This document shows positions 24,109 to 28,516 of a DNA stretch of 28,516 bases, piece after piece. Under the pieces are notes generated by a model, which saw only the letters and a list, made by a program, of their open reading frames with translations, did not search any database and was not told where the DNA came from. The stretch's first letter is position 1. Each line of letters opens with the position of its first letter. A program made the translations under genes and the position numbers. Origin of the DNA: Holosporales bacterium (GTDB taxonomy: Bacteria > Pseudomonadota > Alphaproteobacteria > BNTO01); NCBI GenBank assembly GCA_031270515.1, contig JAISXM010000009.1, positions 1 to 28,516 on the forward strand, read 5' to 3'.

Positions 24109-24656
24109 AAAGAAAAAAACGCGCGGATGCATGTGAGCCGTACGTTCGCCCAACCAAGGCTCGCATCAGGCAGGCGATGTTTAATGTGTTGCGGCATAGC
24201 TTCGGCGTCGATTTTGCGGGCGCATGCGTGCTGGACGGTTTTGCAGGGACGGGCGCGCTAGGCTTCGACGCGGCATCGCTGGGGGCGCGCCACATCACGT
24301 TTGTCGAAAAGGATCGATACGTTGCAGGGTTAATCCGGGACAGCGCCAAGCGGCGGGGTGTGCCGTGCTACGTTTTTTGCTGCGATTTCGCGGATTTTCA
24401 TGCACCGCGCGGATTTGACGTCGTGTTTTTGGACCCTCCATATTGTCAGGGACTGGTAATTCCGGCAATGCTAAATTTGCGGGACGCGGGCGCAATAACG
24501 AACAGCGTAGTATGTATCGAATGCGCGAATCGGGAGCTTATGGGGATCCATTTGCAATTAATTGAACTGGGCGTAGTTAAAGCAGACGGCGACGCGTCCT
24601 TTGTTTATAAGACGTATGGGCATATTGGGGTTGCGTTTTATCGATTGCACGAATAA
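24093..24656 (+). CDS. rsmD: 16S rRNA (guanine(966)-N2)-methyltransferase RsmD
   Basis: RsmD methylates G966 of 16S rRNA in the assembling small subunit using S-adenosylmethionine. 187 residues from the ATG at 24093. Motifs: YVRPTKARIRQAMFNVL (17-33; family RPTxxRVREALFN), the SAM-binding VLDGFAGTGALGFDA (46-60), VEKD (71-74) and the catalytic DPPY (114-117). The usual N-terminal start of the family (RIIGGKxRG) is replaced by MDAQYKRKKR, whose first codons come from the family A half-copy. A TTG at 24066 with AAAGG six bases upstream would add nine more repeat-encoded residues (GSKFKLFT) and is a real alternative, since the ATG itself lacks a ribosome binding site. The rest of the enzyme looks intact. 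Confidence 0.9.
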   Translation: MDAQYKRKKRADACEPYVRPTKARIRQAMFNVLRHSFGVDFAGACVLDGFAGTGALGFDAASLGARHITFVEKDRYVAGLIRDSAKRRGVPCYVFCCDFADFHAPRGFDVVFLDPPYCQGLVIPAMLNLRDAGAITNSVVCIECANRELMGIHLQLIELGVVKADGDASFVYKTYGHIGVAFYRLHE

Positions 24657-24734
24657 ACTACAAAAAAAATTAGACGCAGAAACCCTTGGGGATCAAGCTC
24701 TGGGCGGTATTGGACGTATGATTCGGAAAAAACC

Positions 24735-24764
24735 TTGACGATTTTTTAATCTTTTTGTGATAAA
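24735..24764 (+). promoter_or_regulatory. Probable promoter upstream of ruvX
   Basis: TTGACG at 24735-24740 and GATAAA at 24759-24764, spacer 18 bp. A TAAAAT two bases further on may also serve. The start would be near 24771, giving a leader of about 280 bases to ruvX that includes the long palindrome. Confidence 0.55.
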
Positions 24765-24847
24765 ATGCCATCCACAACCCCCACCCACCCAGGGGGCGTG
24801 CAGTGGTGAAGGGATATTTTCGTGTGCATATTGTTGTTCGCCATTAA

Positions 24848-24981
24848 ATATACCCATTCATAAAAAGAATGGATGGCAGGAGTTTTGACGCGCAAGTCGG
24901 GACCCCATTCAACTTGTTGAATGGGGGCCCGGCTTGCGCTTCAAAACGACGAACCAGATAACTTTTTATGACTGGGTATAT
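24848..24981. repeat. 134-bp nested palindrome with family B core (copy B4)
   Basis: Outer arms ATATACCCATTCATAAAAAG and CTTTTTATGACTGGGTATAT pair almost fully. An inner stem GTTTTGA.GCGCAAG / CTTGCGC.TCAAAAC encloses the 32-bp core at 24899-24930. The right outer part (CGACGAACCAGATAACTTTT) resembles that of the B3 element, so both belong to one family. Confidence 0.85.
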
Positions 24982-25048
24982 ACAAAAATCGTGCAAACAT
25001 ATCCTAAAATGTTACAGTGACACATGCGCCTAATTCGACAATAAAACC

Positions 25049-25612
25049 ATGATTACGACGATCAACTCCATATACATTCAGTGGAAAGACCACCCAAACA
25101 ATCGCAAATTAATCGGGATCGACTGGGGCGAAAAGCGCATAGGTATCGCCGTCTCTGACCGCAGCGGGCTAATCGCGTCGCCTCTGTGCACAGTAAATTA
25201 CAGAAGAAACAAAGCATGCGGGCGCAAAGGACACAATATGACGAGACGAACCGATAGCGCGCCTAAAAAAACGCCGCAAAAATCGGCAGAACAACTATTA
25301 GAGGAAACCGTAAAAGATATATTGGACATCATCAATGCCGAAGCGCCGATCGCGGTGAACATTGGGTTGCCCGTAAACATGGACGGGTCGCACGGCTTTC
25401 AAGCGGAAAAGGTGCAGCACTTCGCCGATGTGCTGTCCCAGAGCGTGTCCGTCCCAATCATATTGACAGACGAACGCTTATCCAGCGCTGCCGTCGAGAA
25501 GTCTATGATTCAGGCCGACCTAACGCGCCTCCAACGCGCAAAGCGAATCGACCAAACGTCGGCCGCGTATGTCCTGCAGCAGGTGGTAGATCATTTGCGA
25601 ACGTTTGCATAA
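25049..25612 (+). CDS. ruvX: YqgF/RuvX family Holliday-junction-resolvase-like nuclease
   Basis: YqgF proteins have an RNase H-like fold and act in pre-16S rRNA maturation and possibly at DNA junctions. 187 residues against the usual 135-155. The family core is present: GIDWGEKRIGIAVSD (23-37) with the first metal-binding Asp, VNIGLPVNMDGSHG (103-116), LTDERLSSAAVE (139-150) and a late DQTSAAYVLQ with the last Asp. The extra length comes from a 15-20 residue N-terminal extension and a basic, polar insert at about 50-82 (RRNKACGRKGHNMTRR) between the first beta strands. No ribosome binding site is evident before the ATG at 25049; the next in-frame Met is too late. It converges with hisS, with 12 bp between the stops. 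Confidence 0.9.
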   Translation: MITTINSIYIQWKDHPNNRKLIGIDWGEKRIGIAVSDRSGLIASPLCTVNYRRNKACGRKGHNMTRRTDSAPKKTPQKSAEQLLEETVKDILDIINAEAPIAVNIGLPVNMDGSHGFQAEKVQHFADVLSQSVSVPIILTDERLSSAAVEKSMIQADLTRLQRAKRIDQTSAAYVLQQVVDHLRTFA

Positions 25613-25624
25613 CGCTCTACTCAA

Positions 25625-26920
25625 TCACAAAATTTTGTCTTTGGGTACAGTGACTCGCATTAAAAATTCCTCTAAATTCGCTTGTTCCACAGAAAATTCA
25701 TCCCCATCGCTATACTCTCCTACGGCCTTTAATAACTTGCACTTCACCGCGCTAAGTCGCACTTCGTCCTCGCCAATTATAATGGCGCACGTCGCCCCTG
25801 CGGTATTGCTTTGCTTTAAGCGCTTCGCTATCCCGCCATCTGAAGGAATTATCACATTAAATTTATCCCGCAACGCGTTGGCCAGCTTCAGTGCGACGAC
25901 CTCCTCTTTTTCCGTGACAAACAACACCGATATCACCGTCTTTGCAGGAATCCGCGCGCGATCGTACGCGAGCATCACCCTGTCCACTCCAAAAGCTAAG
26001 CCGACTGCGGGAATCGATGGGCCACCCATCTCCTCGACGAGTCCGTTGTAGCGTCCTCCGCCAACAACCGCAAGGGGCTGCGAGTCGATATTCGCCTTAA
26101 ACTCAAACGTTGTGTGATCATAATAGTCAAGTCCACGCACAAGCGTTCTGTCTATGCTATATGGAATGGACAACACATTCAGGCCGTCTTGTACTTTGTC
26201 GAAGAATGCAGCTGCATCTTTACTCAAAAAATCAAATAAAGACGGAGATCCTTCTATTATTGCTATGTCACTCAGCTCCTTCGAATCAAGTATACGCAAT
26301 GGATTCGTTAGCAACCTGCGTTGACTATCTTCGGACAAATCATTTTTGTACTTCGAAAAATAATCCACCAAATGAGACTTATATATTTCCCTGGAAGACT
26401 TGTCTCCAATTGAATTAATAAAAAGCTCACCCTGCACGCCTAATTTGGATAATCCTTCGTGTGCCAATGCAATAACGTCAACATCGCTGAGCGGTCCACT
26501 TTCTCCAAAGTCTTCTATCCCAAATTGAAAAAACTGCCGATACCTTCCTTTTTGAGGACGATCGTAGCGGAACATTGGGCCATAGTAGAAGAACTTTTGC
26601 GGCAAAGTTTGAGTCAATTTGTTTGTAATAAGCGCGCGCACAGCGGAGGCGGTCCCCTCAGGGCGCAAGGTCACGGATTGGCCCGCCCTATCCAGGAACG
26701 AGAACATTTCTTTGCCCACAACGTCTGTATCTTCGCCAAGTCCTCGCACGAATAAAGATGTGAACTCCAAAATAGGGGTTTCTATTTGAGAATAACCATG
26801 TGAATACGCGACTCGCATCAATGTATTTATAATCTCGCCGTATACGCTTACGTCAACTCCGACCAAGTCACGCATGCCGCGCACAGTTTGCGCCAAGGAT
26901 GTGTTTTCGTCTTTTGTCAT
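25625..26920 (-). CDS. hisS: Histidine--tRNA ligase
   Basis: Class II aminoacyl-tRNA synthetase that charges tRNA-His. 431 residues, normal for bacteria. The start has GGAG before the ATG. Motif 1 region near 38-60, motif 2 FRYDRPQKGRYRQFFQFG (117-134), the histidine-binding LVRGLDYYDHTTFEF (260-274) and motif 3 GLAFGVDRVML (307-317). The C-terminal anticodon-binding domain follows from about 330 (VISVLFVTEKEEVVALKLANALR, SNTAGATCAIIIGEDE). All parts look intact. It is transcribed toward ruvX and separated from the next gene upstream by 600 bp of repeats. Confidence 0.97.
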   Translation of the reverse strand: MTKDENTSLAQTVRGMRDLVGVDVSVYGEIINTLMRVAYSHGYSQIETPILEFTSLFVRGLGEDTDVVGKEMFSFLDRAGQSVTLRPEGTASAVRALITNKLTQTLPQKFFYYGPMFRYDRPQKGRYRQFFQFGIEDFGESGPLSDVDVIALAHEGLSKLGVQGELFINSIGDKSSREIYKSHLVDYFSKYKNDLSEDSQRRLLTNPLRILDSKELSDIAIIEGSPSLFDFLSKDAAAFFDKVQDGLNVLSIPYSIDRTLVRGLDYYDHTTFEFKANIDSQPLAVVGGGRYNGLVEEMGGPSIPAVGLAFGVDRVMLAYDRARIPAKTVISVLFVTEKEEVVALKLANALRDKFNVIIPSDGGIAKRLKQSNTAGATCAIIIGEDEVRLSAVKCKLLKAVGEYSDGDEFSVEQANLEEFLMRVTVPKDKIL

Positions 26921-26960
26921 AATTACTCCATTTCTTAAGATCTATACCCAATGGCAAAAA

Positions 26961-27016
26961 CATTGTGAATCATCAGGGCTGCCGTATCGCGAAAGCCTAG
27001 TTTTTCATCAACAAGG
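26961..27016 (+). repeat. Family E repeat, copy E2
   Basis: CATTGTGAATCATCAGGG to CTAGTTTTTCATCAACAAGG, aligned end to end with 8373-8429. It precedes A7 by 15 bases. Confidence 0.6.
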
Positions 27017-27031
27017 CGTTCCCTTTAGGTA

Positions 27032-27125
27032 TATACCTGCCCATAAAAACAATTTGAATTTTTATCCTCACCTAAGCCTTGTTTTACAACGAAATTCAAC
27101 TTGTTTGTTATGGGGACCCGGTATA
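27032..27125 (-). repeat. Family A palindromic element, copy A7
   Basis: Reverse orientation, like A3: starts TATACCTGCCCATAAAAACA, ends ATGGGGACCCGGTATA, and shares the CCTTGT..ACAACGAA.TTCAA centre with A3. Confidence 0.85.
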
Positions 27126-27267
27126 TATCTCCATAGCCCTATTGTGACGGAGATCTGAGCCTTTGTCAATGTGAAATTCTCAATGCAATTTTAGTTGCAC
27201 GCTTCTGCAGCCTAGCACAATTTTGCAGATTTATTAAAATCGATATATCCTGGGAGCCCAGAATGAG

Positions 27268-27343
27268 TCCAGAAAAACGATTTGAAGTTTTATACCAAGA
27301 AAAAACCTGATTCATAAAAAAACTTCAGATTGTTTTTATTGGA
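27268..27343. repeat. Palindrome A8, divergent relative of family A
   Basis: TCCAGAAAAACGATTTGAAG and CTTCAGATTGTTTTTATTGGA are inverted repeats. The inner arms resemble family A (ATTTGAA / TTGTTTTTATTGG) but the ends differ. Confidence 0.55.
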
Positions 27344-27417
27344 ATGCACATATATTCTACCATCAAGTAGCATTCGTGCGTTCTTTTGTATATACGCATT
27401 CCGTTAACTCAATGGGT

Positions 27418-27433
27418 TTAACTATTTATTAAC
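27418..27433 (+). promoter_or_regulatory. Candidate CtrA-binding box
   Basis: TTAACTATTTATTAAC fits TTAA-N7-TTAAC exactly, and another TTAAC lies at 27404-27408. It is about 92 bp upstream of the ATG of the leucine-rich-repeat gene. The region is AT-rich, so a chance match is possible. Confidence 0.45.
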
Positions 27434-27524
27434 GCAATGATCATAGACTTAATGTATATGGTCTGTCCGTGTCAGTATTTAACCGAACGAGCGAGTGTAT
27501 TTGCAATTTTAAAGGCCTAGATTT

Positions 27525-28516
27525 ATGGATAATACATTATTAAGTAAAGTTTTTGTATTCGTGTCGTGTTTGGCGTGTGCATCTCATCACCAGATTGTCG
27601 CATCAGGTGACGCACCTGAGCCTGAGCCTGAGCCTGCGCCTGTACCTGCGTCTGAGTCCGCACCTGCCCCCGCCTCTTACGCACCTGCCCCTCAATCTGA
27701 ATCTGCACCACCCACACCCGTCTCTGCGCCTGCACCTGCGTCTGTTCTTAAAGAGAATTATAGCGCGATGCTTTTGTCTAGTTCGGCTGTAGTCCTGAAC
27801 GGGGATTTCCCTGGAGGAGGCGGACATTTTACGGTTGTTAAGCATGGCGCAGTTGAGTACTACTACTATGCACATTTTGATATGGATCGCGCTGCGCGTA
27901 AAAATCCCTTAATCGTCGACACTCCGATACTAGCAGGTAGGAGTTCGTCTCGAGCAAAAAGTGGTGATCCGTATGACGCGTTTGCATCAGCAAATCACTG
28001 GGCATACCAAACGTGCTGCGCAAAGCTCAACGCAACTGCCCCGCAACCGCGTACTCCGGATACGCCCAGCAATATAACACCGACGTGTCAGATTTACAGA
28101 GTTGATATTGACGCTCCGGTTATCGACAAGGCTAAGATCGATTATATTATGTCGAAAATTGGCGAACTGCCAACAGAAGGCTTGGGTCCTATTTCAATCC
28201 CTCCTATATCGGAACAGCCATATGGACCTAAGACGCCGCCTCATCTTGTGAATAGATGCATTTTCTGGGTTCCGGCAAATGCGAGCATTTGCCTAGGAGC
28301 GTTTTTTGGTAATCATGCTATTCGAGAATTACGACTATCACCTCCAAGTACAAATGCACCTGCAACTCCTCCCTTTATTGAGGAATGGGCTTTTTTGCAA
28401 TGTGCTTGTTTGCAATATGTGGAAATCCCTGATGGAACCCCCAGTATAAGTAGAGATGCTTTTTCAGGATGTGAATATCTTGTCCGTGTAGCTATGCCTG
28501 GTAGTGTTGAGCGTAT
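27525..28516 (+). CDS. Exported BspA-like leucine-rich-repeat protein (3' end beyond window)
   Basis: An open frame of 330 codons from the ATG at 27525 (AAAGG nine bases upstream) to the window edge. The N-terminus (LLSKVFVFVSCLACASHHQIVA) is a signal peptide. Residues about 29-73 are a Pro/Ala/Glu linker built of CCTGAG and CCTGCG hexamers. A Cys-containing domain of unknown type spans about 75-290 (EYYYYAHFDMDR, NHWAYQTCC, RCIFWVPANASICLGAFFGNHAI). The last 40 residues read LQYVEIPDGTPSISRDAFSGCEYLVRVAMPGSVERI, the start of BspA-type (LRR_5) repeats with the AF.GC..L..V..P.SV..I pattern. Such proteins are surface or secreted adhesion and interaction factors. More repeats are expected beyond the window. 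Confidence 0.8.
   Translation, partial: MDNTLLSKVFVFVSCLACASHHQIVASGDAPEPEPEPAPVPASESAPAPASYAPAPQSESAPPTPVSAPAPASVLKENYSAMLLSSSAVVLNGDFPGGGGHFTVVKHGAVEYYYYAHFDMDRAARKNPLIVDTPILAGRSSSRAKSGDPYDAFASANHWAYQTCCAKLNATAPQPRTPDTPSNITPTCQIYRVDIDAPVIDKAKIDYIMSKIGELPTEGLGPISIPPISEQPYGPKTPPHLVNRCIFWVPANASICLGAFFGNHAIRELRLSPPSTNAPATPPFIEEWAFLQCACLQYVEIPDGTPSISRDAFSGCEYLVRVAMPGSVER

Larger units (their letters stand above)
24657..25048. other. 392-bp intergenic region with promoter and long palindrome
   Basis: Contains a promoter-like pair at 24735-24764, a CCCCC/GGGGG hairpin at about 24779-24797 and the family B element at 24848-24981. The stretch 24765-24847 could be a leader or a small RNA; it matches no RNA family I recognise. 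Confidence 0.6.
26921..27524. other. 604-bp divergent intergenic region rich in repeats
   Basis: Holds E2, A7, the divergent palindrome A8 and a CtrA-type box. The intervening DNA is AT-rich and has no supported gene. Confidence 0.65.

Noticed and set aside
24778..24860. Possible SRP, 6S or tmRNA gene
   Set aside because: None of the conserved sequence signatures of those RNAs is visible.

Overview
The window looks like a chromosomal segment of an alphaproteobacterium with an intracellular, host-associated lifestyle. A full-length CtrA cell-cycle regulator gives the class. The lifestyle is inferred from the mix of conserved housekeeping genes with exported proteins of no known family or of eukaryote-like design, broken operon order, and intergenic space filled with small palindromic repeats. 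A Holosporales-like or Rickettsiales-like symbiont would fit, but no rRNA gene is present to fix the placement.

Layout. 1-2.6 kb: two tandem minus-strand paralogs (the first cut by the window edge) for exported Cys-rich proteins. 2.8-8.2 kb: nusA, a doubtful small ORF and infB, the transcription/translation operon without its usual rimP, rbfA and truB; the IF2 has a very long Gly/Arg/Ser-rich N-terminus. 8.2-8.5 kb: G-rich and repetitive debris. 8.5-9.9 kb: ctrA and an ISC-type ferredoxin, both minus. 9.9-10.6 kb: a non-autonomous inverted-repeat element and palindromes. 10.6-12.4 kb: a threonine-aldolase-like PLP enzyme facing rnhB across a 114-bp palindrome. 12.5-14.8 kb: two exported proteins, one with short beta-type repeats and one a protein-kinase fold without catalytic residues. 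14.9-15.7 kb: tRNA-Tyr and cvpA. 15.9-20.5 kb: the envelope group mscS, mlaA, degP-like protease and a Sel1-repeat protein. 20.9-22.7 kb: a 619-residue exported protein of unknown function. 23.2-26.9 kb: nlpD-like, rsmD, ruvX and hisS. 27.5 kb to the end: the start of an exported BspA-like leucine-rich-repeat protein.

The housekeeping genes cover transcription elongation, translation initiation, tRNA charging, rRNA methylation, RNA/DNA hybrid removal, Fe-S assembly, envelope lipid and protein quality control, and cell division. The accessory genes share N-terminal export signals, low-complexity or repeat regions and isolated transcription units, as expected of host-interaction factors.

The most distinctive signal is the set of dispersed repeats. 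Family A (about 90-100 bp imperfect palindromes) has at least seven recognisable copies plus divergent or half copies, and one half copy appears to supply the start codon of rsmD. Family B has a 32-bp palindromic core, in two cases nested inside longer palindromes with shared outer arms. Family C is a roughly 58-bp motif upstream of three genes for exported proteins. Families D and E have two copies each. All alignments were made by eye.
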